Positions 8,663 to 18,346 of a DNA stretch of 64,000 bases are shown one piece after another. Both the position numbers and the translations under genes were made by a program. Position 1 is the first letter of the stretch. Each line of letters opens with the position of its first letter. The stretch comes from Rubrivivax sp. (GTDB taxonomy: Bacteria > Pseudomonadota > Gammaproteobacteria > Burkholderiales > Burkholderiaceae_C): the NCBI GenBank assembly GCA_030680415.1, contig JAUXVE010000075.1, positions 1-64,000 of the forward strand, in the 5' to 3' direction. The notes beneath the pieces are model-generated. The model searched no databases and was not told the origin of the DNA. It was given only the letters and a program-made list of their open reading frames with translations.

Positions 8663-11596
8663 ATGCCCCCCGAAAACCATCCTCCGTCCCTGCTGGAGTT
8701 GCGCACCCTCAGGGTCCGCGGTGCGCGCACCCACAACCTGAAGAACATCGATCTCGACATCCCCAAGCACGCGCTGGTGGTGATCACGGGTCTGTCGGGT
8801 TCCGGCAAGTCGAGCCTGGCCTTCGACACCCTGTACGCCGAAGGACAGCGCCGCTACGTCGAGAGCCTGAGCGCCTACGCGCGGCAGTTCCTGCAGTTGA
8901 TGGACAAGCCCGACGTCGATGTCATCGAAGGGCTGTCGCCGGCCATCAGCATCGAGCAGAAGGCCACCAGCCACAACCCGCGCAGCACCGTCGGCACCAT
9001 CACCGAGATCCACGACTACCTGCGCCTGCTGTTCGCGCGCGCCGGCACGCCCTACTGCCCCGACCACGACCTGCCGCTGCAGACGCAAAGCGTGAGCCAG
9101 ATGGTCGACGCCGTGCTGGCGCTGCCCGAAGAGACGCGGCTGATGGTGCTGGCGCCCGTGGTGCGCAACCGCAAGGGCGAGTTCGCCGACCTGCTGCAGG
9201 ACATGCAGGCACGCGGTTACGTGCGCTTTCGCATCGGCAGCGACGGCAAGGCGGGCGAGATCTTCGAATCCGAGTCGCTGCCGCAACTCAAGAAGACCGA
9301 GAAACACGACATCGACGTCGTCGTCGACCGCCTGCGCAGCAAACCCGACGTCAAGCAGCGCCTGGCCGAGAGCTTCGAAGCGTCGCTGCGCATCGCCGAC
9401 GGCCGCGCCATCGTGCTCGAGCTCGACACCGGCCGCGAACACCTCTTCAGCAGCAAGTTCGGCTGCCCGGTGTGCAGCTATTCGCTGCAGGAACTGGAGC
9501 CGCGGCTGTTCTCGTTCAACTCGCCGGTCGGCGCCTGCCCGGCCTGCGACGGCCTGGGCCAGGTCACGGCGATGGACGCCGACCGCGTCGTCGCCTTCCC
9601 CAGCCTGAGCCTGGCCGCCGGCGCGGTGAAGGGCTGGGACCGCCGCAACGCCTACACGCACACGCTGCTGGAAAGCGTGGCGCGGCACTACGGCTTCGAC
9701 CTCGAGACGCCGTTCGAGCAGCTGTCGCCGCAGGCCCGGCAGGTGCTGCTGCACGGCTCGGGCAGCGAAGAGGTCGAGTTCGTCTACGAGGCCGAAGGCG
9801 TGGGCAAGGGCAAGGGGCGCACACGCCAGGTCAAGCGTTGCCACCCGTTCGAAGGCATCCTGCCCAACTTCGAACGCCGCTGGCGCGAGACCGATTCGGT
9901 GGCGGTGCGCGAGGAACTGGCGCGCTACCAGGCCGCCAAGCCCTGCCCCGACTGCGGCGGCGCGCGGCTGCGGCGCGAGGCGCGGCATGTCTTCCTGCAG
10001 CATCACACGGGCGACAAGGGCCAGCCGATCTACGAGGTCGAGCACGCCACGCTGGCCGAGAGCCTGGCCTACTTCCAGGACCTCAGGCTCATCGGCGCAA
10101 AAGCCGAGATCGCCGACAAGATCGCGCGCGAGATCCGCAGCCGCCTGAAGTTCCTCAACGACGTCGGCCTGACCTACCTCAGCCTGGACCGCGGCGCCGA
10201 CACGCTGAGCGGCGGCGAGGCGCAGCGCATCCGGCTGGCGAGCCAGATCGGCAGCGGCCTGTCGGGCGTGATGTACGTGCTGGACGAGCCCAGCATCGGC
10301 CTGCACCAGCGCGACAACGAAAGGCTGATCGGCACCCTCAAGCACCTGCGTGACCTCGGCAACAGCGTGCTCGTCGTCGAACACGACGAAGACATGATCC
10401 GCGCCGCCGACCACGTCGTCGACATGGGCCCCGGCGCCGGCGTGCACGGCGGTCGCGTCATGGCGCAGGGCACGCCCGACGAGGTGGCGGCAAACCCGGA
10501 ATCGCTCACCGGCCGCTACCTGGCGCACACGCTGCGCATCCCGGTGCCGGCGCGGCGGCGCGCCGCCACCGGCTTCGGCGCCGCACCGTTCCGGCTGGGC
10601 ATCGTCGGCGCGCGCGGCAACAACCTGAAGGATGTCAACGTCGAGATCCCGGTCGGCCTGTTCACCTGCGTCACCGGCGTCAGCGGCTCGGGCAAGAGCA
10701 CGCTCATCAACGACACGCTGTACACCGCGGTGGCGCGCAAGCTCTACCAGAGCCACGCCGAGCCGGCGCCGCACGACCGCATCGAAGGCCTGGACGCGCT
10801 GGACAAGGTCATCAACGTCGACCAGAGCCCCATCGGCCGCACGCCGCGCAGCAACCCGGCCACCTACACCGGCCTGTTCACGCCCATCCGCGAGCTCTTC
10901 GCCGAGGTGCCGACGGCGCGCGAACGCGGCTACGGCGCCGGGCGCTTCAGCTTCAACGTCAGCTCGAGCAGCGGCGGTGGCCGCTGCGAGGCCTGCGAAG
11001 GCGACGGCGTGATCAAGGTCGAGATGCACTTCCTGCCCGACATGTACGTGCCCTGCGACGTCTGCCACGGCGCGCGCTACAACCGCGAGACGCTGGAGAT
11101 CCTCTACAAGGGCAAGAACATCACGCAGGTGCTGGAGCTGACGGTGGAGGATGCTTACGCCTACTTCAGCGCCGTGCCCAACATCGCGCGCAAGCTGCAG
11201 ACGCTGCTGGACGTGGGCCTGGGCTACGTGCGGCTGGGCCAGAGCGCGACCACGCTTTCCGGCGGCGAGGCCCAGCGCGTCAAGCTGGCGCTGGAACTGA
11301 GCAAACGCGACACCGGCCGCACGCTGTACATCCTGGACGAGCCGACCACCGGGCTGCACTTCCACGACATCGGCTTGCTGCTCAAAGTGCTGCACCAGCT
11401 GCGCGACGCCGGCAACACCATCGTCGTCATCGAGCACAACCTCGATGTCATCAAGACCGCCGACTGGATCATCGACATGGGGCCCGAAGGCGGCGCCGGC
11501 GGCGGGCGGGTGTTGATTGCCGGCACGCCGGAGGATGTGGCGGCGCAGGAGAGCAGCCACACGGGGCGGTTCCTGAAAGCCGTGCTGGCGGCCTGA
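8663..11596 (+). CDS. uvrA: Excinuclease ABC subunit A
   Basis: This 977-residue UvrA is the damage-sensing ATPase of nucleotide excision repair and works as a dimer with UvrB. It has two ABC-type ATPase modules: Walker [10 protein letters not shown] at about residue 42 and GVSGSGKST at about 672, each with its own LSGGEAQR signature (about 514 and 865). Zinc-binding CxxC pairs are visible (CPVCSY/CPACDG and [14 protein letters not shown]). The length is slightly above E. coli UvrA (940). The ATG at 8663 was chosen over an in-frame TTG at 8645; neither has a convincing Shine-Dalgarno. It follows recQ at about 100 bases, with a hairpin between them. Confidence 0.96.
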   Translation: MPPENHPPSLLELRTLRVRGARTHNLKNIDLDIPKHALVVITGLSGSGKSSLAFDTLYAEGQRRYVESLSAYARQFLQLMDKPDVDVIEGLSPAISIEQKATSHNPRSTVGTITEIHDYLRLLFARAGTPYCPDHDLPLQTQSVSQMVDAVLALPEETRLMVLAPVVRNRKGEFADLLQDMQARGYVRFRIGSDGKAGEIFESESLPQLKKTEKHDIDVVVDRLRSKPDVKQRLAESFEASLRIADGRAIVLELDTGREHLFSSKFGCPVCSYSLQELEPRLFSFNSPVGACPACDGLGQVTAMDADRVVAFPSLSLAAGAVKGWDRRNAYTHTLLESVARHYGFDLETPFEQLSPQARQVLLHGSGSEEVEFVYEAEGVGKGKGRTRQVKRCHPFEGILPNFERRWRETDSVAVREELARYQAAKPCPDCGGARLRREARHVFLQHHTGDKGQPIYEVEHATLAESLAYFQDLRLIGAKAEIADKIAREIRSRLKFLNDVGLTYLSLDRGADTLSGGEAQRIRLASQIGSGLSGVMYVLDEPSIGLHQRDNERLIGTLKHLRDLGNSVLVVEHDEDMIRAADHVVDMGPGAGVHGGRVMAQGTPDEVAANPESLTGRYLAHTLRIPVPARRRAATGFGAAPFRLGIVGARGNNLKDVNVEIPVGLFTCVTGVSGSGKSTLINDTLYTAVARKLYQSHAEPAPHDRIEGLDALDKVINVDQSPIGRTPRSNPATYTGLFTPIRELFAEVPTARERGYGAGRFSFNVSSSSGGGRCEACEGDGVIKVEMHFLPDMYVPCDVCHGARYNRETLEILYKGKNITQVLELTVEDAYAYFSAVPNIARKLQTLLDVGLGYVRLGQSATTLSGGEAQRVKLALELSKRDTGRTLYILDEPTTGLHFHDIGLLLKVLHQLRDAGNTIVVIEHNLDVIKTADWIIDMGPEGGAGGGRVLIAGTPEDVAAQESSHTGRFLKAVLAA

Positions 11597-11653
11597 ACGA
11601 CGCTGGTGCCAGGCGCCCGCCGCACCGGGCGGCCGGGCGGGACTTGCCCGCGG

Positions 11654-11866
11654 CTACAGGTCGCCCAGTCGCTCCAGCACGGTCAGCGCCTTGTTCACGT
11701 CGCCGCGCACCGAACGCGCGACAAAGCGCAGCCGCGCATCGTGGTTGGCGATGGCGATGGTGGCCAGCTCGTCGATCAGCTTGTTGACGCTGATGTGCCG
11801 GTTCTCGGCCAGCGCCTTCAGGCGTTCATGCTTGTCATCCGGCAGGCGGATCGTCAGGGTGGACAC
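11654..11866 (-). CDS. Ribbon-helix-helix (CopG-type) antitoxin
   Basis: This 70-residue protein starts with the ribbon-helix-helix pattern STLTIRLPDDKHERLKALAE, typical of CopG/Arc-like DNA-binding antitoxins, followed by a C-terminal tail likely to bind the toxin. The start is GTG at 11866, where GGAGG lies 7 bases upstream; an upstream in-frame ATG lacks such a site. The gene overlaps the end of the PIN-domain gene by 13 bases, so the two are translationally linked. It would neutralise the PIN toxin and repress the operon through the palindrome upstream of the toxin gene. Antitoxin-second order is the reverse of most type II pairs. Confidence 0.85.
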   Translation of the reverse strand: MSTLTIRLPDDKHERLKALAENRHISVNKLIDELATIAIANHDARLRFVARSVRGDVNKALTVLERLGDL

Positions 11867-12288
11867 GGATAGGCCTCCAGACACTGTTCCGGCGTCAGAA
11901 CCCGCAGGTTCGGGAAGCGCAACTCACCGCGCGCCAGGTCGCGGATGTTGCGCGTAACGATGGCGGAGGCATTGCCCGCCACCGCCAACTCGACGAGATG
12001 GTTGTCAGCCTCGTCGGGCAGGTTGGGTCGCCAGGCAAAGAACACCTCGACCCAGCGACAACGGCTGATCAGGGCGTCAAGCACCGCCTCGCGTTCGTGC
12101 GGTGGCACCAAGGCGTCTTGCCACAGGGCTTCGCGAGACAGAACGTCTTCGTATTCGGTGAACAGTGCTGCGCCCATCAGCGGTTGGTAGGCGCCGCTCA
12201 GGCAGGCACGAAGAACGCGCCGCGAAGTGCCTCCCCCGCGAAGCAAAGCACCGACCAGCACGTTCGTGTCGACGATCAGCTCAACCAT
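11854..12288 (-). CDS. PIN-domain toxin (ribonuclease, COG1569-like)
   Basis: This 144-residue protein is a PIN-domain ribonuclease of the putative toxin type. The first metal-binding aspartate is D7 in IVDTNVL, a conserved glutamate is near 45, the acidic PDEADNHLVELAVAG motif spans about 91-105, and a late Asp is at 117 (VTRNIRDL). Such toxins cut RNA, in VapC usually tRNA, when not bound by antitoxin. The gene comes first in the operon and overlaps the ribbon-helix-helix gene by 13 bases. No Shine-Dalgarno precedes the ATG. A TATCAT hexamer lies 6 bases before it inside a perfect palindrome, compatible with a leaderless, autoregulated transcript. Confidence 0.87.
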   Translation of the reverse strand: MVELIVDTNVLVGALLRGGGTSRRVLRACLSGAYQPLMGAALFTEYEDVLSREALWQDALVPPHEREAVLDALISRCRWVEVFFAWRPNLPDEADNHLVELAVAGNASAIVTRNIRDLARGELRFPNLRVLTPEQCLEAYPCPP

Positions 12289-12293
12289 GGCCG

Positions 12294-12317
12294 AATGATA
12301 GCGCGGGCGCTATCATT
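12294..12317 (-). promoter_or_regulatory. Perfect 24-base palindrome, probable toxin-antitoxin operator
   Basis: Eleven-base arms (12294-12304 and 12307-12317) around a two-base centre form a perfect palindrome that ends 6 bases before the PIN-toxin start codon. It contains TATCAT as a possible leftward -10 box. Position and symmetry suit autorepression by the ribbon-helix-helix antitoxin; that link is inference. Confidence 0.65.
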
Positions 12318-12479
12318 TCGTCCGCCGCACCGGCGCGCACCCGTGCAGCGCCTGCTTGCTTGCAGGCCAGGGACGCCTCCATGAACAACGCTGTTGAAGG
12401 CAGGTGGATGGCCGGCTGGACTCCGCCGTGTCCGGGGAAGAAATTCGGCTCCATGCCGTGTGTGATGCTGTCCTTGGCG

Positions 12480-14325
12480 TCAGGCACCTATATCCCCGGC
12501 ACTTCTGCAGGCCGCTGCTTCACTCAGGCTGCATCGATGGCACCGCGCGAAAGCCGAACCCGGCGCTGCGCCCTGGGTGCAGAGCAGCAGTTCGGCCTTC
12601 TCGGCCTCGCTCAGCAGCAGGTGGCCGCCGTCGTTGGGTATGGAGCCGAACGAAATCGGCGGCACGCCGCCCACCAGCGGCTCCTTGCGCGAAGGCAGCA
12701 CCACGTCGGGCGCGTCGACCAGGTACGGGTTGAGATTGGCGGCCTTGATCTCCAGCGGCGGCTTGTCGATGTCGAGGTACTCGAAGAGCCGCCGCAGCCG
12801 GCGCGCATCGGCGCCGAAGCCGACGATCACGCAATGCACGGCGGCGCGGCCCGGCGCCTCGTTGGTCCACTTCACGGTGCGGTGCGCAAACTGGATGTGC
12901 AGGCCCTGGTCGAGCATCCAGCGCCAGAGCACGCCGACCTGTTCGCCCTGCGTGATGCTGTTGGTGGACACGAAGGCGCAGCGTACGGCGCGGCGCGCGG
13001 CGATCTCGGCTTCGTCGACGCTGGCGAAAAGGTCGCCCAGCCCACGCTCGGCGGCCGCGGCGCCGAAGCGCACGTCCTTGAACTTGCGCCGCCCGCCGGC
13101 CGCCTGGGTGACGATGGCGACGAAGCTCTGCGGCGTGTCGGTGACGTAGCGGGCCGCCTTGATGTACCAACCGGCGACGAAGTCGAGCACGCCGGCACCG
13201 GCGATGCCGTGGGTGACGGTTTCCAGATCCGACTTCTGCTCGGTGCTCTGGTGCTGCTTGCCGATGAACGGCGGAGTGCCGAGGATGAAGCTCAGCCGTT
13301 GCGGCGGCACGAATTCGGCCCAGTCGATGCGCAGGGCATTGCCGTGCCGCACGTGCGCGCTCTTGGTCAGCGGAATGCGCAGCATCGGTTCGCCGAACTC
13401 CTCGCCGGCTTCGACGTTCATCTGGTGGTCGGTGAGCCACATCGCCACCTGTGCGACCTGGGCCGGGAACTCCTCGATCTCGATGCCGTGGAACTGGTCC
13501 ACATCGACGCGCAGGAAGTCGAACACGTGGCCGATCTGCTGGCCAAACGCTCGTGCAGCACGCAGCACGTCCAGTTCCAGCCGGCGCAGTTCGCGGTAGG
13601 CGACGACCAGGAAATTGCCGCAGCCGCAGGCCGGGTCGAGGAAGCTCAGGGTCTGCAGCTTCTTGTGGAAGGCGAACAGCTTGCCGCGGTGATGCTTGAC
13701 CAGGTCGAACTCGGCGCGCAGATCGTCGAGGAACAGCGGGCCGATCAATCGCAAGATGTTGGACTCACTCGTGTAGTGGGCGCCGAGTTCGCGCCGCCGC
13801 GCCCTGGCGTCGAGCTCCATCACCTTCTGGAACATGGCACCGAAGATGGCCGGCGAGATGGTGCCCCAGTTCAGCCCACACAGGTGCAGCACCTGCTTGC
13901 GCATTGCCGCATCGAATGCGGGCGGCGACAGGGGCTGCTCGAACAGCCGCCCGTTCACGTAGGGAAAGGCGTCGTAGTGCTCCGCAAGCACCTTCTGCCG
14001 CAGCGCGGTCGGGCGGTTGAGCGTCGAAAAGAGCTGGTCGAGCACGGCGCGGACATTGATCGGGTCCTGCTCGCGCACGCGTTGGCGCGTATATCTTCTG
14101 CTCCACGAGCAGGGTTCCCTTCCAGAGCAGGTCGACATGGCCGTCGCGGCCGTCGAGCTTGTGCACGCGCCTCTCGAAGCTGGCCACCTTGCGACGCTGG
14201 ACGCCGAAGATCTGGAAGAAGGCGTCGAGGAAGCTCTTCGCATCGGCGTCTTCGCGCTCGGTTTGCCTCCACTCGGCGGTGAATGCAAGCGCGCGGTCGC
14301 GAATCCCGTTCCAGCTCAGTGGCAC
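12480..14325 (-). pseudogene. Decayed MmeI-like type IIL restriction-modification enzyme
   Basis: Read leftward from a GTG at 14325 (GGGGAG 6 bases upstream), the first part encodes the N-terminal nuclease of MmeI-like bifunctional enzymes, including the D-x9-E-x-K catalytic motif (DLLWKGTLLVEQK). Near 14085 the frame changes and the helical linker of roughly 130-150 residues seen in intact relatives is missing. The second frame resumes at LFSTLNRP and runs through FPYVNGRLF, WGTISPAIFGAMFQ, the SAM-binding LDPACGCGNF and the methyltransferase motif IV region. There the expected NPPF is TPPF (FILGTPPFIG), removing the catalytic Asn. Homology stops about 12580, before the target-recognition domain. 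Full enzymes are about 900 residues. The gene is therefore broken at least three ways. Confidence 0.85.
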
Positions 14326-14408
14326 GCAAGGCTCCCCGCGGCGATTTGAGTACAGGGCCTGCACCCGGCACTAGACTGCACCGACCCGAGAGCACCAGGA
14401 GACCCAGC

Positions 14409-15017
14409 ATGGCCGTGAACATCGACTACTACTTCGCCCCCCTGTCCCCCTGGACCTACCTCGGCCACGAGCGCATGCGCCGCATCGCGGCGGCCGCCGG
14501 CGCCACGGTGCGCGTGCTGCCGGTGGACCTGGGCGGCAAGGTGTTCCCGGTGTCCGGCGGCCTGCCCGTGGGCCAGCGGGCGCCGCAGCGGCAGGCCTAC
14601 CGGCTGGTCGAATTGCGGCGTTTCAGCGAGGGGCTGGGCCTGCCCTTGAACCTCGAGCCCAGGCACTTCCCGGTGCCGGGCGACGACGCGGCGCGGCTCA
14701 TCATCGCGGTGGACCAGGCCGATGGCGCCGACGCTGCGATGCAGCTGGCCGGCCGCGTGATGGCGGCGGTGTGGGTGCAGGAGCGCGACGTTTCCAGCGC
14801 CACCACGCTGGCCGAACTGCTGGCTGAATGCGGCCAGCCGGCCGAGCGCCTGACCGAATCGCATGCGCCGCAAGTGCAGGCGCGTTACGAGCAGTACACG
14901 CAGCAGGCGATTGCGGCCGGTGTCTTCGGCGCGCCGAGCTATGTCATCGACGGCGAGATCTTCTGGGGCCAGGACCGGCTCGACTTCGTCGAGCGGCGGC
15001 TGGCGCAGAAAGCCTGA
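14409..15017 (+). CDS. DsbA-family 2-hydroxychromene-2-carboxylate isomerase-like protein
   Basis: This 202-residue thioredoxin-fold protein belongs to the DsbA-like/HCCA isomerase family, glutathione-dependent isomerases in aromatic catabolism (naphthalene type). The N-terminal strand YYFAPLSPWTYLG carries the serine that replaces the redox cysteine in this family, and the C-terminal GVFGAPSYVIDGEIFWGQDRL is the hallmark cis-Pro region. GGAG precedes the ATG by 7 bases. No other aromatic-degradation genes are nearby, so the actual substrate is unknown. It faces the SWIB gene, with a terminator hairpin between them. Confidence 0.88.
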   Translation: MAVNIDYYFAPLSPWTYLGHERMRRIAAAAGATVRVLPVDLGGKVFPVSGGLPVGQRAPQRQAYRLVELRRFSEGLGLPLNLEPRHFPVPGDDAARLIIAVDQADGADAAMQLAGRVMAAVWVQERDVSSATTLAELLAECGQPAERLTESHAPQVQARYEQYTQQAIAAGVFGAPSYVIDGEIFWGQDRLDFVERRLAQKA

Positions 15018-15046
15018 CCGCAGGCGCTGCCGGCCGGAATTGAAAA

Positions 15047-15070
15047 CGGGGCCCGGTCGCCCGGGCCCCG
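15047..15070 (-). terminator. Intrinsic terminator for the SWIB gene
   Basis: A 10-base GC stem (15047-15056 with 15061-15070, loop of four) is followed on the leftward strand by TTTTCA. It lies 24 bases beyond the SWIB stop and 30 bases beyond the convergent isomerase stop, and could serve both. Confidence 0.75.
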
Positions 15071-15093
15071 CAAGACATCGAGGACTCAGCAAC

Positions 15094-15480
15094 TCACTTG
15101 AGATGCTTGCTGATTTCCTTGGTCATGCCGAACATGGAGATCGGGCTCACCCCGACGACGGCCTTGAGCTTGGCGTCGGCGTTGATCATGGTGCGCTTGA
15201 CCTTGTCCTGCAGGCTGTTCTTCTTGATGTACTCCCAGACCTTCTTGGTGACCTCGGTGCGCGGCATCGGCTTGTCGCCGATGATGGCGGCCAGCGCCGC
15301 ACTCGGGGTCATGGGCTTCATGAAGGCGGCGCTCGGGGCGCGCTTCTTGGCGGGCGCGGCCTTCTTGGTCGGTGCCGCCTTCTTCGCCGGTGCCGCCTTC
15401 TTGGCGGGGGCGGCCTTCTTCGCTGGTGCGGCCTTCTTCGCCGGGGCCTTTTTCGCTGGAGCTTTCTTCGCAGTTGCCAT
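15094..15480 (-). CDS. Histone H1-like tail fused to a SWIB/MDM2 domain
   Basis: This 128-residue protein has a 50-residue tail of KKAAPA-type repeats (about nine Lys-Lys pairs), as in bacterial histone H1-like proteins. It is followed by a SWIB/MDM2 domain (about 53-128: MTPSAALAAIIGD, TEVTKKVWEYIKKN, then ADAKLKAVVG and FGMTKEISKHL). The tail should bind DNA non-specifically and the SWIB fold a protein partner, as in chlamydial and betaproteobacterial relatives. The ATG at 15480 (GGAG about 9 bases upstream) is preferred to one six codons earlier. The repeats are prone to length change. Confidence 0.93.
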   Translation of the reverse strand: MATAKKAPAKKAPAKKAAPAKKAAPAKKAAPAKKAAPTKKAAPAKKRAPSAAFMKPMTPSAALAAIIGDKPMPRTEVTKKVWEYIKKNSLQDKVKRTMINADAKLKAVVGVSPISMFGMTKEISKHLK

Positions 15481-15650
15481 GTGTAGGTTCTCCGTCATTG
15501 GTTGAGAGAGTGCCGACCGTCGCGCAAACCTTGGTGTTCGGGCTTGTCTCTACGGGTATTCGGGCACTCGCGATCGTACTGCCTGCCTTCGGCGCTGAGA
15601 AGCGGTTTTCCTAGGTAAAAGACGCGTCCGCGCCACGGTATGCTGCCGAC

Positions 15651-16010
15651 ATGAAGATCATCGTGCGTTGGTTGCTGCTTGCCGCGGCCTTGCTGTTGGT
15701 GGCCAACCTGTATTCGGGCGTCTCGGTGGCCGGCTTCGGCACGGCGCTGATCGCGGCCTTCGTGCTCGGTTTGTTCAACACGCTGGTGCGTCCGCTGCTG
15801 GTGCTGTTGACGCTGCCGGTGACGTTGCTGACGCTGGGCCTGTTCCTGTTCGTCATCAATGCGTTGATGTTCTGGGCGGCGGCTTCGGTGCTCGACGGCT
15901 TCCACGTGCCGACCTTCACCGCGGCCCTCATCGGCTCGCTGCTCTACAGCCTGTGCGGCATGGTCATCGACGTGGCGGTGGAGCGGCTGTTCAACGAAAC
16001 GCCGGTTTAA
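15651..16010 (+). CDS. Phage-holin-family (YvlD/DUF360-like) membrane protein
   Basis: This 119-residue protein is almost all hydrophobic, with about four transmembrane helices (residues 4-22, 27-45, 50-75, 88-110) and the conserved NTLVRPLLVLLTLPVTLLTLGLF motif. This is the family annotated as phage holin superfamily IV/YvlD. Despite the name these are ordinary chromosomal proteins with no known lytic partner. It converges with pbpC, only 9 bases apart. Confidence 0.85.
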   Translation: MKIIVRWLLLAAALLLVANLYSGVSVAGFGTALIAAFVLGLFNTLVRPLLVLLTLPVTLLTLGLFLFVINALMFWAAASVLDGFHVPTFTAALIGSLLYSLCGMVIDVAVERLFNETPV

Positions 16011-16019
16011 GGCCGCGCC

Positions 16020-18173
16020 TCACGGGCGCCTGGCCGGCGGCGGCGCCGCGCGCACCTCGAAGGACGCGCGCTCGCTCACCTGCGCATCGCCGGCCGCGAC
16101 CGAGCGCCACTCCAGCACGAAACGCCCCGGCCGCGGCAGCCAGTGCACCACGCCACCACGGCCGACGACGCGACCATTGACGCTCCACCGCCCCGGCGCA
16201 CCGACGAAGCTCAGTCGCTGCGCGGCCATCGGGATGTCGGGGTCGAGCAGCACCACGCTGCCGTCGCGCGGGGCCTCGATGCCGAAGCCCCGGGCACGGC
16301 CGCTCTCCGCCGCGCTGCCCGGGCGGGCTTCGGTGCCGGCCAGGAACCACTCGCCACGCTGCGCCACCACGCCCGGCGGCCGTTCCGGCGAGCGCGAAGG
16401 TGCGCTGGCATGCAGGTGCGCCACCACCTCGCGCCACACCGGCGCCGCGCCGCTGACGCCGCTCACGCCGTGCATCGGCGCGCCACCGGCGTTGCCCACC
16501 CACACGCCGACCGTGAAGCGCGACGTGTAGCCGACACACCAGTTGTCGCGCATGTCCTTGCTGGTGCCGGTCTTCACCGCCGCCCAGCCGCGCGTGACCA
16601 GCGGGCTGTCGAGGCCGAAGGTGACGGCGCGTGCCGCCGGGTCGGCGAGGATGTCCGAGACGACGAAGGCCGCGCCGGCATCGAAGACACGTCGTGCCGG
16701 TGCCGCCGGCGCGCCGGCATGCCAGCGCACGGGGCTCCACAGGCCGCGCTGCGCCAGCACGCGGTAGGCGTTCGTGAGGTCGAGCAGCGAGACCTCGGCG
16801 CTGCCCAGCGCCAGGGCATGGCCGTGGTAGCCGGCGCTTTCGCGCGGCCTGAGACCGGCGTCGACGAGCTTGGCGAACACCGCGTCGGGCCCGAGCATCG
16901 CGCCCACGCGCACCGCCGGCACGTTGAGGCTGCTGGCCAGCGCCGTGCGCGCACTGACTTGGCCCTTGAAGCCGAGGTCGTAGTTCTGCGGCTGGTACAG
17001 CGCGGCCCCGGCGGCCAGCTGCAGCGGCGCGTCGTCGAGCCGGCTGGCGGCCGTGATCAGCCTTTGCTCCAGCGCCAGCGCATAGACGAAGGGCTTGATG
17101 GTGGAGCCGGGCTGGCGCCGCGCCAGCACGGCGTCGACCTCGGCCGCAGACGAGCCCGCGCCCGACGAGCCGACCCACGCCAGAACCTCGCCGCTGGCGT
17201 TGTCGAGCACGAGCACGGCGCCGTCTTCGACCTCGCGGCCGCGCAGTTCGGCCAGTTGGCGGCGCAGCGCCGACAGCGCCACGCGCTGCACCGAGGCGTC
17301 CAGCGTGCTGCGCCAGGGCCCCTTGCCGGGTGCGTGCATCCGGCGCGCGAAGTGCGGCGCCAGCGCCTCGCCCGACGCCGACAACAGCGGCCCCGGCCGC
17401 CGCGCCAGCGCTTGCGCCAGCGTGATGCCCAACGCGGTGCAGCCGAGCTGCTGCTGGCGCAGCACCTCGCAGGCGCGGCGCTCCAGCACCGCCGCGCCGG
17501 CGTTGGGGCCCCGCACCATGACGGCCAGCAGCGCGGCCTCCACAGCGTCCAGACCGCTGGCGTGTTTGCCGAAGAGCAGGTTGCTGGCCGCCGCCACGCC
17601 GACCCCCTCGCCGCGCAGCGGCACGCGGTTGAGGTAGGCCTCCAGGATCTGTGTCTTGGTCCAGCCGGCCTCCAGCTGCTGCGCGCGCCGCAGCTGCGTC
17701 AGCTTCTGGCCCATGCTGCGCCCGCCGCTGGGGCGTGCCAGATCGTCGTCCAGCAGGCCGGCCAGCTGCATCGTCAGCGTCGATGCGCCGCGCGTGCGCG
17801 AGTTCCACGCCGTGGCCCAGGCGCCGGCCGCCAGCGCGCGCCAGTCGACGCCGCCGTGGGCCCAGAAGCGGCGGTCCTCGCTGAGCACGATGGCCGCGCG
17901 CAGCGCCGGCGAGATGTCCGCCAGCGCGACCCAGGGCCCGCGGCGCACGCTGTCGTCGATGCGCACGGTCTGCAGCACGGCCCCATGGCGGTCGAGCAGC
18001 GGCACGTCCGACGGCGCATGCGCCGCACGCACGGCGTCGAAGGTCGGCACCGCAAAGGCCGGCGCAGCGGTCCAAAGCAGCAGCGACAGCAGCCCGCGGC
18101 CGCACCAGCGCCGCCATCCACTCCCTCTCCCTCCCAGGCAGAGGGCCGGGGTGAGGGTGGCAGGGGCACGCAT
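16020..18173 (-). CDS. pbpC: Penicillin-binding protein 1C
   Basis: This bifunctional peptidoglycan synthase (about 717 residues from the chosen start) polymerises glycan strands and cross-links peptides in the periplasm. After a membrane anchor (about 18-40) come the glycosyltransferase domain, with SEDRRFWAHGGVDW near residue 98, and the transpeptidase domain, with STIK near 356, SLN near 415 and KTGTS near 534. A C-terminal PBP1C-specific domain follows. It sits directly behind a very large alpha-2-macroglobulin gene, the usual pairing in Proteobacteria. The N-terminus is uncertain: the frame is open to 18350, but that upstream part is encoded by an inverted pair of REP-like repeats and looks non-native. 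Confidence 0.93.
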   Translation of the reverse strand: MRAPATLTPALCLGGRGSGWRRWCGRGLLSLLLWTAAPAFAVPTFDAVRAAHAPSDVPLLDRHGAVLQTVRIDDSVRRGPWVALADISPALRAAIVLSEDRRFWAHGGVDWRALAAGAWATAWNSRTRGASTLTMQLAGLLDDDLARPSGGRSMGQKLTQLRRAQQLEAGWTKTQILEAYLNRVPLRGEGVGVAAASNLLFGKHASGLDAVEAALLAVMVRGPNAGAAVLERRACEVLRQQQLGCTALGITLAQALARRPGPLLSASGEALAPHFARRMHAPGKGPWRSTLDASVQRVALSALRRQLAELRGREVEDGAVLVLDNASGEVLAWVGSSGAGSSAAEVDAVLARRQPGSTIKPFVYALALEQRLITAASRLDDAPLQLAAGAALYQPQNYDLGFKGQVSARTALASSLNVPAVRVGAMLGPDAVFAKLVDAGLRPRESAGYHGHALALGSAEVSLLDLTNAYRVLAQRGLWSPVRWHAGAPAAPARRVFDAGAAFVVSDILADPAARAVTFGLDSPLVTRGWAAVKTGTSKDMRDNWCVGYTSRFTVGVWVGNAGGAPMHGVSGVSGAAPVWREVVAHLHASAPSRSPERPPGVVAQRGEWFLAGTEARPGSAAESGRARGFGIEAPRDGSVVLLDPDIPMAAQRLSFVGAPGRWSVNGRVVGRGGVVHWLPRPGRFVLEWRSVAAGDAQVSERASFEVRAAPPPARRP

Positions 18174-18289
18174 GACCCTCACTTGCAGTGCGCGTCCCGG
18201 CCTGCATGCCGGGACCGCTCCGCGGGCTCGCCGCGCGCGGCTCGAAACCCCCGCCTCGCCCCCGACCCTCTCCCACAAGTGGGAGAGGG
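18121..18289. repeat. Inverted pair of CCCTCTCCC/GGGGTGAGGG repeat units
   Basis: One unit at 18121-18160 (CCCTC, TCCC, then GAGGGCCGGGGTGAGGG) and a second in opposite orientation at 18252-18289 (GCCCCCGACCCTCTCCCAC, loop AA, GTGGGAGAGGG) flank about 90 bases. They match the pair at 46597-46697. They overlap the start of pbpC and the gap to the macroglobulin gene, so they blur the pbpC start. Confidence 0.7.
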
Positions 18290-18346
18290 GGCAATGGCCG
18301 CGGTTCGCGGTCTCAAGCCGGCGCCTCCACGCGGCGCATGGGTCTC

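Noticed and set aside
8513-11560. Leftward open frame of about 1,015 codons opposite uvrA
   Set aside because: Shadow frame of uvrA, with typical His/Gln/Arg-rich composition.
12480-12581. Tail of the MmeI-like remnant as part of another gene, possibly a formylglycine-enzyme-like C-terminus (GFRAVP)
   Set aside because: Only a few residues match; too little to assign.
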